DNA from: Pedobacter sp.
GTDB lineage: Bacteria; Bacteroidota; Bacteroidia; Sphingobacteriales; Sphingobacteriaceae
NCBI RefSeq assembly: GCF_031119335.1
Contig: NZ_JAVHXT010000001.1
Location: 470,548-534,547, forward strand
DNA: 64,000 nt
Direction: 5' to 3'
Shown: in pieces, positions 26,353 to 35,160 of the stretch
How the letters are laid out: each line of letters begins with the position of its first letter
Numbering within the stretch: the first letter of the stretch is position 1
Notes under the pieces: generated by a model
The model's input: the letters and a program-made list of their open reading frames with translations, nothing else
Told to the model about the DNA's origin: nothing
Database searches by the model: none
Translations under genes and position numbers: made by a program

Positions 26353-27228
26353 ATGAAAACTAGATTTTTAACATTAGCCATTTTGGGCCTAGCTGTAACC
26401 GCAGTTAAAGCACAAACTTATGGTACCTGGAAAGGCTCAAAAGAAGCTACTTCTTGGAACTACGATTTGGGAACAGGAACAGGTTCTGGCAAGAAATTTA
26501 ATGCAGGTTCGGAAGCAAAAACATCTGAAGCTAGCAAAGACAAACCTGGCTTTTTGCCATTCCCTGCAGTGGGTACAGCTAGGGTAGTGGTTGCTCCATC
26601 TGCTGGTGCTGGTTTTTCGGTAAATAAATCGGCGATTAATTTTGGAGCTAGTAACTCAGAAGCACCAACCAAATTCTCGGTAACCGATATACCTCAATCA
26701 TCGCCAGTGGGCAGTTTGTTTTTCACTTTATCATTTAACGATGGAACAAAAGGTACTGCAGTTTTAGCTTTCGGTAACTCGCAAACAAGCTTGTTCAAAA
26801 ATGCAGCTGCCTACAACAACAGAAAGCAAGAAGGGCTATTTGGCGCTATCAGATTTATGGTAGGTAGCACTTATACCAATCCCGAGCATAGGTCGGCTAG
26901 CGGATCGTCTTATATGCACAAGCCTTACGATACTGATATTTTCGATAAAAACGGAAACCTAAATGTAGAGATTTACAGCAACAACTCTAAAGAAGAGCAG
27001 TCGTTCACTCGTAAAGGAAATGTTTACGCCATACCAGCTCAAACATTCAAAATCTTTGTAAACGATAAGGCTTTAAAGCTAAACGGTTCAGAAAATCTTC
27101 CTGCAACGGGTGAATTAGATGCAAATATGGCTATCGATGCTTTTATGCTATCTGGTGCTAGTAGTGCCGAAAATACTTTAAGTTTCTCTATTAGCAATAT
27201 CAAGGCAGGTACATTAACTCAAAATTAA
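26353..27228 (+). CDS. secreted protein consisting of the GH5-associated unknown domain
   Basis: A 291-residue protein: a signal peptide cut after AVKAQ (about residue 21), then a single domain clearly homologous to the C-terminal domain of the preceding GH5 protein. Shared landmarks include GTGTGSG, PGFLPFPAVGTARVVVA, AGAGFSVN, KQEGLFGAIRFMVG, LNVEIYSNN and IDAFMLSGASS. The domain looks beta-rich, with no catalytic motif that I recognise. The gene begins 13 bases after the GH5 stop. A carbohydrate-binding or accessory role is plausible from its fusion to GH5 and its operon position, but unproven. Confidence 0.75.
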   Translation: MKTRFLTLAILGLAVTAVKAQTYGTWKGSKEATSWNYDLGTGTGSGKKFNAGSEAKTSEASKDKPGFLPFPAVGTARVVVAPSAGAGFSVNKSAINFGASNSEAPTKFSVTDIPQSSPVGSLFFTLSFNDGTKGTAVLAFGNSQTSLFKNAAAYNNRKQEGLFGAIRFMVGSTYTNPEHRSASGSSYMHKPYDTDIFDKNGNLNVEIYSNNSKEEQSFTRKGNVYAIPAQTFKIFVNDKALKLNGSENLPATGELDANMAIDAFMLSGASSAENTLSFSISNIKAGTLTQN

Positions 27229-27256
27229 TCACATATCAACCTTTAAACCAACCATT

Positions 27257-28753
27257 ATGAAATTAAAACTTCTACTATCTACAGGTCTACTTTTGGTAGG
27301 CACACATTTGGCTAAAGCACAAGCTACTTATGGTACTTGGGTGGGTGCTAGTCAGGCTACATCTTTTGATTATAATGTTGCTGCGGGAACTCTGGGAGCT
27401 AACTATGCTTCGGAGGCACTAGCTAAAACTTCTTTATCAACCACTTCTTCTGTTGGATTTTTAGTAGCGCCATCATCTGGAACAGCTAAAGTACACACAG
27501 CAGCTAGTGCAGGTCCTGGGTTTACAATCGATGGTTCAAAGCTAACTTTCTCAGCTAGTAACCTAGCAGGAAACGCAAATAAGTTCGCTATTTATGGTCT
27601 AGAAAATACGTCTGCAGTTACAAGTATCTTTTTTAGATTGAATTTCAATAATGCTGATACTCAGCCTGTCGCTAATGCTTCAGAACGTACTCAAATCACT
27701 ATAGCTTTTGGTAAATCATCAGCCGATAACATTTTTGAAAATAATAGTCAAATGTGGGATCAAGTACTGACTGGAATATTTGGAGGGTTTAGATTTCAAA
27801 TTGGGGGTCTTCCTAACGGAGGAGTACGCCATTATAGAACAAATGTTGGTTCTCCCTACGGTTATACTGGTGCAGATGCCCCAAGCAACAGCAACACAAT
27901 ATTTAACAAAACATCTGATTTAGATGTAGAAATTTATTGCAACAACACTGCTACTGATAAACAGTATAGTAGGTTAGGGGGTGCACCGATTACATTACCA
28001 GGGAGAACTTATAATGTTTATGTAAATGGTGTGTTGTTAATTGTACAGATTACAGCACCAAATCAAATTTCTAATATTCCTGCATCAGCAGAAATAGCGG
28101 CAGATACTAAAATAGATGCTATGTTTATATCTGGATATAACTTAAAATCTGGTAGTGTTGGTAACATATCTATCAGTAACATCAAATTCGGTTGGATACC
28201 TGAAAGTGTTTTACCAGCAGATTTAACTTCGTTTACAGGAAAGAAAACAAGTAATGGCGCAGAATTAAACTGGGCTACCGCATCTGAAAAAGACAATGAT
28301 TATTTCGAGGTTTTAAGAGCATCGCAAGATGGTGTTTTCAAAGCAATTGATAAAGTAAACGGAAAAGGAACTACTAACGGAAACAGCAACTATCAATTCG
28401 TAGATCAAAATCCTTTAAACGGAAATAATTACTATAAATTGAAGCAAGTAGACTTAAACGGAAATAGCAAAGAATATGGTCCGGTAATCGTAAGTTTTGA
28501 TTTGACAACAAGTAAATTAGCAGCTTCTGTAAATGCAGATCATCATTTATTGCTCACTTATCAAGCTACCGAAAACACAAATGCTGATATCACCATTGTT
28601 GATTTAAACGGAAAGAAATTGATTTCTCAAAAAATGAATTTTACTAAAGGTTTAAACCAAGCAAAGCTTGATGTAAGTGCATTGCCTAAAGGATTGTATT
28701 TAATTAAACTTGGCGCTAAAGGAAATAATAGTGCTGCAAAATTTATAAAGTAA
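27257..28753 (+). CDS. T9SS-exported protein with the same unknown domain
   Basis: A 498-residue protein with a signal peptide (cut near AKAQ, residue 22), a divergent third copy of the unknown domain (about 25-312, with YGTWVGASQATSFDYN, SAGPGF, GIFGGFRFQIGG, LDVEIYCNN and IDAMFISGY), a fibronectin-III-like segment (about 318-415, LTSFTGKKTSNGAELNWATASE) and a C-terminal type A sorting domain of the type IX secretion system (about 425-498, ending PKGLYLIKLGAKG). It is therefore probably delivered to the surface or released by T9SS. It is the last gene of the susC-led run; a hairpin follows. Confidence 0.8.
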   Translation: MKLKLLLSTGLLLVGTHLAKAQATYGTWVGASQATSFDYNVAAGTLGANYASEALAKTSLSTTSSVGFLVAPSSGTAKVHTAASAGPGFTIDGSKLTFSASNLAGNANKFAIYGLENTSAVTSIFFRLNFNNADTQPVANASERTQITIAFGKSSADNIFENNSQMWDQVLTGIFGGFRFQIGGLPNGGVRHYRTNVGSPYGYTGADAPSNSNTIFNKTSDLDVEIYCNNTATDKQYSRLGGAPITLPGRTYNVYVNGVLLIVQITAPNQISNIPASAEIAADTKIDAMFISGYNLKSGSVGNISISNIKFGWIPESVLPADLTSFTGKKTSNGAELNWATASEKDNDYFEVLRASQDGVFKAIDKVNGKGTTNGNSNYQFVDQNPLNGNNYYKLKQVDLNGNSKEYGPVIVSFDLTTSKLAASVNADHHLLLTYQATENTNADITIVDLNGKKLISQKMNFTKGLNQAKLDVSALPKGLYLIKLGAKGNNSAAKFIK

Positions 28754-28779
28754 CATAAAGATATCAGTGTAATGATGAC

Positions 28780-28816
28780 GGTCTCAGACACAATCGGGGG
28801 ATGTAAATCTGAGACC
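28780..28816 (+). terminator. hairpin at end of susC-led operon
   Basis: GGTCTCAGA (28780-28788) pairs exactly with TCTGAGACC (28808-28816). The nearest T-run begins several bases later (GCTGTTTTT), so it may be a weak terminator or an mRNA-stabilising hairpin. Confidence 0.5.
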
Positions 28817-28888
28817 ACATTATGCTGTTTTTAATTAATAATTTTAGTGTTTGATGTTCTTAAACCCATTGTCTAAATAACATCTCAA

Positions 28889-30472
28889 ATGGTTAGGTTT
28901 AAACTAAAAAGAATTGTGGTAATGAAAGTAAATGTAGTGAGGTTGATTGTTTTAATAACGGTATTTTTGGGTTTTACGGTAAATGTCAATGCAACCAATG
29001 CTGCTGTTGCCAGAGAGTTCCCAATAAAAGGCTTCCATCTTGATTTAAGGATACAGGCCATGAAAATGCCTGCATTAAAGGCATTTGCAGAGAAACTCAG
29101 CCAAAATGGTATTAATACCTTGGTAATGGAGTGGGAGGCAACCTATCCCTATGAAAAACATGCCGTAATTTCTAATAAATATGCTTACAGCAGAGCCGAG
29201 GTAAAATCTTTCATCGCTTATTGCGATTCGTTAAAAATTGATGTTATACCCCTGCAACAGAGTTTCGGTCACGTAGAATATATTCTTAAACATTACCGCT
29301 ACAAAGATTTAAGGGAAGACCAAAAAGATTATTCTCAGGTAAACCCAATCAAGGAAGAACAGTGTAAAGCATTATTTGCCGATTTGTTTGCGGATATGGT
29401 AAGTACACATAAATCACCATATTTCCACATTGGTGGCGATGAAACTTATTTGTTGGGACGTTCACCGGAATCTAAACGTAAAGCTGATTCGCTAGGCATG
29501 GGACGTTTATACGGTGATTATATCAAAATGCTCTGCGAATTGGTAGTTGCATTAGGTAAAAAACCTGTAGTTTGGGCAGATATCGCCTTAAAATATCCAG
29601 ATGCTTTAAAATCACTACCCAAACAAACCATTTTTATAGATTGGAATTACGGTTGGGAATTAGACCGTTTTGGCGATCACAAAAAGCTAATGAAAAGCGG
29701 CTTCGAAATTTGGGGTTCGCCAGCCATTAGAAGCTACCCAGATAATTACTTCTTAACCGATTGGGCTAAGCACTTCAATAACATCAAAACATTTATCCCA
29801 CAAGGAAAAGAATTGGGCTATAAAGGAATGGTAATGACTTCATGGTCTACTTCGGGTATCTACACCCAAATTGCAGAATCGCACAGCGACTTCATCGATT
29901 TGCATGCCATCAGAAGAGTTTATCCAATATCGGGCTTTAACTTATTAATCGATGGTTTCTTAAATGCAGTTGCTTCAGAAAAACCATTTCAGCCGAATGA
30001 GTTTGTAGAGAAATATGCAGTAGAAAAATATGGTTTTAGCAAAGCTGATGCTAAAACATTTTGGAATGCCCTAAAATTGGCTCCTTACGAAGTAAATCAA
30101 GGTAAAGTAAACAAGCCAAATTTCACGGTGCAACAATTGGGAGACAGTGCTTTGTTTACGCTGAATACCTTAAGAAAATTGAAGCCAACCAAAAATATAA
30201 ATGAGTTTAGCCACTACTTGCTTATGTCTAATATTCGTTATAACTATTTGGTCACGATGGAAGTAGAGGTAGCCTTAAATCAACCAACTTTTAAACTAAC
30301 TGATGCTGCTGGGCTATGGAAGAAATTGGCTGCACTAAACACGGCAGAAGTGGACAAGGACTTTAAAGAATTGAATGCGTCGCTTTTGCATGATGATGAA
30401 ATCAAAGAAGAAACCAGACTAAGAAACTTTAGGTACATAGACTTGGTAGCGCGTTTAAACAAACTAAAATAA
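28889..30472 (+). CDS. GH20-family beta-N-acetylhexosaminidase-like enzyme
   Basis: A single-domain GH20 barrel protein of 527 residues (numbered from the first ATG). The GH20 catalytic pair is in HIGGDET (D184-E185), where Asp orients the substrate 2-acetamido group and Glu is the proton donor. Other barrel motifs are GFHLDLR at strand 1, QQSFGHVEYIL and KKPVVWADI. The N-terminus is a signal peptide; a start at ATG 28922 would give the tidier MKVNVVRLIVLITVFLG and 516 residues and is equally likely. It lacks the GH20b and CHB_HEX domains of the larger GH20 at 35161-37746, so the two are not recent duplicates. It is followed at short distance by transporter and nagA genes. Confidence 0.85.
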   Translation: MVRFKLKRIVVMKVNVVRLIVLITVFLGFTVNVNATNAAVAREFPIKGFHLDLRIQAMKMPALKAFAEKLSQNGINTLVMEWEATYPYEKHAVISNKYAYSRAEVKSFIAYCDSLKIDVIPLQQSFGHVEYILKHYRYKDLREDQKDYSQVNPIKEEQCKALFADLFADMVSTHKSPYFHIGGDETYLLGRSPESKRKADSLGMGRLYGDYIKMLCELVVALGKKPVVWADIALKYPDALKSLPKQTIFIDWNYGWELDRFGDHKKLMKSGFEIWGSPAIRSYPDNYFLTDWAKHFNNIKTFIPQGKELGYKGMVMTSWSTSGIYTQIAESHSDFIDLHAIRRVYPISGFNLLIDGFLNAVASEKPFQPNEFVEKYAVEKYGFSKADAKTFWNALKLAPYEVNQGKVNKPNFTVQQLGDSALFTLNTLRKLKPTKNINEFSHYLLMSNIRYNYLVTMEVEVALNQPTFKLTDAAGLWKKLAALNTAEVDKDFKELNASLLHDDEIKEETRLRNFRYIDLVARLNKLK

Positions 30473-30493
30473 CACATCATAATCTCCCGTAAA

Positions 30494-31819
30494 ATGTCAT
30501 CACAAAACCCCATTCAGGTAACTTCGCTAAGTAAGAAAGATACGCTCATTTCTATTGCTTTAATAGGATTGCTGTTTTTCATATTTGGTTTTGTAACCTG
30601 GATCAATGCCATCCTTATTCCGTTTTTCAAAATTGCTTGCGAGCTTAATCATTTCGAATCTTATTTAGTTGCTTTTGCATTTTATATCGCTTATTTGGTG
30701 ATGTCGTTGCCCGCCGGTTATCTCCTTAAAAAAGTAGGCTTTAAAAAAGGAATGATGATTGGATTTTGGGCAATGTGTATCGGTGCACTGCTTTTTGTCC
30801 CGGCCGGCTTAACTAGAACTTATGGTATTTTCTTAACAGGATTATTCACCTTAGGTATTGGTTTAGCGATTTTACAAACAGCCGCCAATCCATACATTAC
30901 CATTTTAGGACCAAAAGAAAGAGCTGCGCAGCGCTTTAGCGTAATGGGTATCTGTAATAAAATGGCGGGTATTTTGGCGCCTTTGCTTTTTTCTGCGGTG
31001 GTGTTAAAATCCACAGACAGCGCTTTGTTTAAGCAAATAGAATTAATGCAAGGTTTGGAAAAAGCTGCGGCTTTAGATGAACTAATCCAACGTGTGGTAA
31101 TGCCTTACAGTGTAGTTGCTTTAATACTTTTGGTACTCGGCTTTTTTGTAAGATATTCTCCACTGCCAGAAATAGATACGGATAGCGAATCTGATGAGGT
31201 TTCTACTGCAAATGCCGGTAAAAATAGCATTCTAGACTTTCCTTATTTGGTTTTGGGCGCTATCGCGATTTTCTTTCACGTAGGTTCACAGGTAATTGCG
31301 GTAGATAGTATTGTAAACTATGCCACACACCACGGAATGGATTTCATGGAAGCTAAAACTTTTCCATCTTATACTTTAACCGCAACTATTATTGGCTATT
31401 TATTGGGAATAAGCTTTATTCCAAAACTTATTTCTCAAAAAACAGCGCTGAAGATTTGCACCTTATTGGGTTTAACCTTAAGCTGTTGCATCCTACTGTT
31501 TTCCGGGCAAATTACCTTGTTCGGTCATCAAACCGATATTTCGGTATGGTTTATTGTGTTATTAGGTTTCGCCAATTCTATGATTTGGGCAGGTGTTTGG
31601 CCTTTGGCACTAGATAATTTAGGCAGGTTCATTAAAACAGGCGCATCCCTTTTAATTATGGGACTTTGTGGTAACGCTATTATGCCTCTATTATATGGTT
31701 ATTGGGCAGATTACCACAGTTTAAGAGAAGCTTATTGGGTATTGATCCCTTGTTATGCCTACTTAATTTTTTACGCTTTCTATGGTCACACTTTAAAAAG
31801 TTGGGCTTCTAAAAAATAA
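30494..31819 (+). CDS. FucP/NagP-type sugar:H+ symporter (MFS)
   Basis: A 441-residue inner membrane protein with about 12 hydrophobic helices, starting after about 18 residues (IALIGLLFFIFGFVTWINAILIPFFK). FGFVTWxNxxLIPF and the segment AANPYITILGPKERAAQRFSVMGICNK are hallmarks of the fucose/glucose-galactose MFS family. The same family includes the GlcNAc permease NagP of other bacteria. Between a GH20 gene and nagA (6-base gap to nagA), GlcNAc is the most likely substrate. Assignment to GlcNAc rests on context, not residues. Confidence 0.87.
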   Translation: MSSQNPIQVTSLSKKDTLISIALIGLLFFIFGFVTWINAILIPFFKIACELNHFESYLVAFAFYIAYLVMSLPAGYLLKKVGFKKGMMIGFWAMCIGALLFVPAGLTRTYGIFLTGLFTLGIGLAILQTAANPYITILGPKERAAQRFSVMGICNKMAGILAPLLFSAVVLKSTDSALFKQIELMQGLEKAAALDELIQRVVMPYSVVALILLVLGFFVRYSPLPEIDTDSESDEVSTANAGKNSILDFPYLVLGAIAIFFHVGSQVIAVDSIVNYATHHGMDFMEAKTFPSYTLTATIIGYLLGISFIPKLISQKTALKICTLLGLTLSCCILLFSGQITLFGHQTDISVWFIVLLGFANSMIWAGVWPLALDNLGRFIKTGASLLIMGLCGNAIMPLLYGYWADYHSLREAYWVLIPCYAYLIFYAFYGHTLKSWASKK

Positions 31820-31825
31820 TCCCCC

Positions 31826-33025
31826 ATGAGTAATTATATCAAAATATTTAATGGCAATATTATCACTCCAAATGGGGTTTTAAATGATGGTACGCTATTA
31901 ATTTCAGATGGAGAAATAGCAGAAATAAGTGCCAGAAATATTGAGGTAGCTAACGCTGTAGAAATAGATGCACAAGGGAAATACGTTTCTCCAGGCTTTA
32001 TAGATATGCATGTACATGGTGGTGGCGGTCACGATTTTATGGACAACACCTTGGAAGCTTTTCTAACCATTGCTAAAACACATGCGCAATACGGTACCAC
32101 GGCTTTAATGCCAACCACTTTAAGTTGCGAGAAAGAAGATTTACTAACCACACTTGCCATTTACGAACAGGCTGATGCTCTAAATCGAGAAGGCGCAGAT
32201 TTTCTAGGTATCCATATTGAAGGGCCGTATTTTGCGATGTCGCAAAAGGGAGCGCAAGACCCAAGGTATATCCGCAATCCAAATCCGGCAGAGTACAAAG
32301 AAATACTGGCGGCTTCAAAACATATTAAAAGGTGGAGTGCTGCCCCAGAATTGCCAGGAACTATTGAGTTTGGTCAGTTCTTGAAACAAAACAACGTGCT
32401 TGCTGCAATTGCCCATACTGATGCCATTTACGAAGAAGTTGTAAAAGCTTATGAAGTTGGTTTTACCCATGCTACACACTTTTATTCGTGTATGTCGGGA
32501 GTTTCTAGGCGTTACGCTTATCGCTACGCGGGAGTAATAGAAAGCGCTTATTTAATGGATGATATGACGGTTGAGATCATCGTTGATGGTGTTCATTTAC
32601 CTGCGCCATTGTTAAAATTAATTTACAAAATAAAAGGTACAGAACACACCGCCCTAATCACCGATGCCATGAGAGGTGCGGGAATGCCCGAAGGGCCAAG
32701 CAAACTGGGTAGTTATAAAGATGGTTTGGACGTCATTATCGAAGATGGTGTTGCCAAATTACCAGATCGTACTGCGTTTGCGGGTAGCGTAGCGACAACA
32801 GATAGATTGGTGAGAAATATGATGGCATTAGCCGATGTTTCTTTGTTGGATGCCGTTAAAATGGCTAGTGCCACACCGGCTAAAATCTTAAATATTCAGG
32901 ATAGGAAAGGAGAGTTGGTAAAAGGTAAAGATGCCGATATCGTAATTTTTGATGAGGAGATTAATATAGATACCACTATTGTTAAAGGCAATGTGGTTTA
33001 CAGTAAAGAGAAGATAGCAATTTAG
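31826..33025 (+). CDS. nagA: N-acetylglucosamine-6-phosphate deacetylase
   Basis: NagA removes acetate from GlcNAc-6-phosphate, giving glucosamine-6-phosphate for NagB. The 399-residue protein has the amidohydrolase motif H62-V-H64 (FIDMHVHGGGG), metal ligand E132 (GIHIEGPYF), metal-site histidines H197 and H218, substrate histidine region THATHFYSCMSG and catalytic D280 (ITDAMRGAG). It follows the transporter by 6 bases. The pathway also needs a GlcNAc kinase, which this window does not contain. Confidence 0.94.
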   Translation: MSNYIKIFNGNIITPNGVLNDGTLLISDGEIAEISARNIEVANAVEIDAQGKYVSPGFIDMHVHGGGGHDFMDNTLEAFLTIAKTHAQYGTTALMPTTLSCEKEDLLTTLAIYEQADALNREGADFLGIHIEGPYFAMSQKGAQDPRYIRNPNPAEYKEILAASKHIKRWSAAPELPGTIEFGQFLKQNNVLAAIAHTDAIYEEVVKAYEVGFTHATHFYSCMSGVSRRYAYRYAGVIESAYLMDDMTVEIIVDGVHLPAPLLKLIYKIKGTEHTALITDAMRGAGMPEGPSKLGSYKDGLDVIIEDGVAKLPDRTAFAGSVATTDRLVRNMMALADVSLLDAVKMASATPAKILNIQDRKGELVKGKDADIVIFDEEINIDTTIVKGNVVYSKEKIAI

Positions 33026-33031
33026 ATAACA

Positions 33032-33141
33032 AACCACAAAGACACAAAGAACACTAAGTAAGAATAATATTTTGAATTATTTAGCGCTAAAATTTGCTCG
33101 CTTTAGAAATAGAGCTTTGTGTCCTTAGTGTCTTTGTGGTT
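33032..33141. repeat. AACCACAAAGACAC inverted repeat
   Basis: The left arm (33032-33058) and right arm (33115-33141) are inverted copies of an AACCACAAAGACAC-type sequence, with two short blocks exchanged. This kind of element is widespread between Bacteroidota genes. Its right arm reads through in the frame of the next gene and produces a false longer N-terminus. Confidence 0.7.
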
Positions 33142-33154
33142 AATAACAAAAAGT

Positions 33155-33796
33155 GTGAGAAGATTAGAGATACCTTTTTTAGATACAGATGGAGTGCAGG
33201 AAGTTGAACAAATCAGTCAGTTAATGGATGCTTTGAAAACAACACCTATTGATTGTAATCCGTGGCCTGCTTATCAGGCAAATGCCGATGCTAAGTTTTC
33301 GATGGCGCATAACGGTCAATCTATTTTATTGAAATATGTGATTGCCGAAAAATACCTTTTAGCAAATGAAGTAACTAACGGGAATATCCATAATGACAGC
33401 TGTGTAGAGCTTTTTATTGCTTTTGATGAGCATGGCTATTATAACTTAGAATTCAATTGCTTAGGTTTTACCAAAATAGGTTACGGAACTGGTAGGCATG
33501 GGCGTAGATTATTGCCTGTCGATGTGATTAAGCAATTGAGTTTTTCTTCTAAAATTAACTCCAATAGTACCATTAATAGCAATACCGGTTTCGATTGGGA
33601 AATTATGTTAGTAATACCTAAAGCGATTTTTACCAAACATCAAATCACTTCTTTTAATAACCTAAAAGCAAAAGGTAATTTCTATAAATGTGGCGATGGT
33701 TTACCGCAACCTCATTTCCTTACTTGGAATATGATAGAAGCCGAAAAACCTGATTTTCACAGGAAAGAATTTTTTGGAGAGCTGGAGTTTAGTTAA
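33155..33796 (+). CDS. CBM9-like carbohydrate-binding protein
   Basis: A 213-residue protein resembling CBM9-like (DOMON-type) domains: DAKFSMAHNGQSILLKYVIAE, then NDSCVELFIAFDEHGYYNLEFNCLG, and an aromatic-rich end (LTWNMIEAEKPDFHRKEFFGEL). No signal peptide is visible, so it seems cytosolic or needs another start. GTG at 33155 is chosen because upstream codons lie within an inverted repeat. It is the last plus-strand gene of this block. Homologues usually bind sugars or accompany glycan-degradation genes; a catalytic role is not evident. Confidence 0.7.
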   Translation: MRRLEIPFLDTDGVQEVEQISQLMDALKTTPIDCNPWPAYQANADAKFSMAHNGQSILLKYVIAEKYLLANEVTNGNIHNDSCVELFIAFDEHGYYNLEFNCLGFTKIGYGTGRHGRRLLPVDVIKQLSFSSKINSNSTINSNTGFDWEIMLVIPKAIFTKHQITSFNNLKAKGNFYKCGDGLPQPHFLTWNMIEAEKPDFHRKEFFGELEFS

Positions 33797-34080
33797 TAGT
33801 TTGCCGATGGCTTTAAACTAAGCTGTTTTCTATTCTCCTATGTCATGTCGAGGCTACGAGACATCTACTTTTAGTCTAATAGATTTACTTCGTAGCTGCT
33901 TCGCGGTCTTCGCTATGCTCTAAATGACAAAGACATTTGCTCTTCGCGATTTGTAATCGCGAAGTTGTATCGGTGGATTTATAATCTACATTAGTTCGTT
34001 TAAGGATTACAAATCCTTTGATAGGGCTTCCAGATTACAAATCTGGAAGAGCGAGGCAAGAATACGTATCAGCAGCAGTT
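33797..34080. other. convergent spacer filled with repeats
   Basis: This 284-base gap between convergent genes has no credible CDS. Its left part (about 33838-33930) has a GTCATGTCGAGG-type sequence akin to the element at 3734-3863. Its right part carries the ATTACAAAT palindromes listed separately. Confidence 0.5.
33942..34049. repeat. cluster of GATT-ACA-AATC palindromes with variable stems
   Basis: There are four hairpins. CTTCGCGAT/ATCGCGAAG (33942-33964) has the core inverted. A weaker GGATT-TAT-AATCT lies near 33975. AAGGATT-ACA-AATCCTT spans 34002-34018, and CTTCCAGATT-ACA-AATCTGGAAG spans 34027-34049. The core GATTxxxAATC is constant, while the outer stem bases differ yet remain paired. 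Confidence 0.7.
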
Positions 34081-34776
34081 TTAATCCCACCAAAAATATA
34101 GTCGTTTTGTTTTTTTCATTTCGTCAGCTAAAACTTCAACCGAGCCTGCTCCCTGATCAACTACGTCTGGACACACTTTATAAACTTCTTTAGCAAATTC
34201 ATCCCAATTTTTAGGCTCATTATGAATAATAAATTCACACCAGTCACCTGAAGCACCAATAAGTTCAAGGGAATACTTTTTGTCGAAACCTTTTATTATT
34301 GATATTAAGCTATCATTAGTTATGTTCCAATTTATACCGTCAGTTGCAACCTGCTTAAGGATAGTAAACTTGTCTATCGTATTGAGAACCCCAATGTTGT
34401 CAGGTTTATTATTGAAGTTGTTTTCTAAAAGGAAAATGCTATATCCTTTTTGTTTGAATTTATCCTTCAATGAAAATACTAAGTCATATGATTTAGTATT
34501 AGCTTCAGAAAAAACAAGTCCTTTCAGAAAAATTGGATCTGCTTCAATTTCAGAGTCTTTAGTTATGATTTTTGAAAGAGAGTAATGGAAGGGTTCAATT
34601 TTACTCGTATTAAGATCTCTTATATCTTTGATAATTGTAGTGTCAAGTCGTAATGAGTCACAAATATTTCTCTCTTCTTTTGTCAAAATATAGCTCTTTT
34701 CAGTAGTTGAGGAATTGCAACCTATTGCAAATGTTAAAATGGCAAGAAGGAAAATTTGAATACGTTGTGAATTCAT
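34081..34776 (-). CDS. hypothetical lipoprotein
   Basis: A 231-residue protein with a lipoprotein signal (FAIGCNSS, Cys near residue 20). The mature part has no motif I recognise; GASGDWCEFIIHNEP is a notable central segment. It is alone on the minus strand, convergent with the CBM9-like gene, and separated from the GH20 gene by a terminator, so it is probably not part of the sugar locus. Function unknown. Confidence 0.6.
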   Translation of the reverse strand: MNSQRIQIFLLAILTFAIGCNSSTTEKSYILTKEERNICDSLRLDTTIIKDIRDLNTSKIEPFHYSLSKIITKDSEIEADPIFLKGLVFSEANTKSYDLVFSLKDKFKQKGYSIFLLENNFNNKPDNIGVLNTIDKFTILKQVATDGINWNITNDSLISIIKGFDKKYSLELIGASGDWCEFIIHNEPKNWDEFAKEVYKVCPDVVDQGAGSVEVLADEMKKTKRLYFWWD

Positions 34777-34924
34777 CGGTATAATTTAAATCAATAATAA
34801 TTATCCAATATGCAATACTTTATAATCCTAATCTCTACAGAATAGAACGATTTTACAAATTTAGTAGCGTGTTATTTATCATCCTAAAACTATACAAATC
34901 TATAAATCATCAAAGTATATAAAA

Positions 34925-34960
34925 CAAAAAACTCCTAATCAAATGAATAGGAGTTTTTTT
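34925..34960. terminator. bidirectional rho-independent terminator
   Basis: An A-run, ACTCCTA (34931-34937), loop, TAGGAGT (about 34948-34954) and a T-run form a symmetric hairpin that can stop transcription in either direction. It lies between the hypothetical lipoprotein gene and the GH20 hexosaminidase gene, downstream of the latter on the minus strand. Confidence 0.75.
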
Positions 34961-34994
34961 AATTAATCTGAGTTTTGGTCTTAATTCTCCCTAC

Positions 34995-35060
34995 TGACCC
35001 TGAAATAAATTCAGGGTGACGGTATATGGGCAGTTCGTCATGCTGAATTCATTTCAGCAT
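34995..35060. repeat. CCCTGAA/TGCTGAA palindrome pair
   Basis: ACCCTGAA-TTCAGGGT (34997-35017) is followed by TGCTGAA-TTCAGCA (35041-35059), joined by GTGACG and CGTCAT. This is a two-hairpin dispersed element between the terminator and the 3' end of the GH20 gene. Nothing else was seen in this gap (34777-35160). Confidence 0.6.
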
Positions 35061-35160
35061 CAGCTTTTAGGTACCTTGTTAGATATATATATTAACACAC
35101 AGACGTAATCCTTTTGATAGACAATAAAAACATTCAAAACTCACGTTGATTTAAGTGTTT

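Noticed and set aside
33119..33154. Upstream extension of the CBM9-like gene
   Set aside because: The codons lie in or just after the right arm of an inverted repeat. GTG at 33155 is a more natural start.
34280..34585. 101-codon plus-strand frame
   Set aside because: It is antisense to the lipoprotein gene at 34081-34776 and has no coding features of its own.
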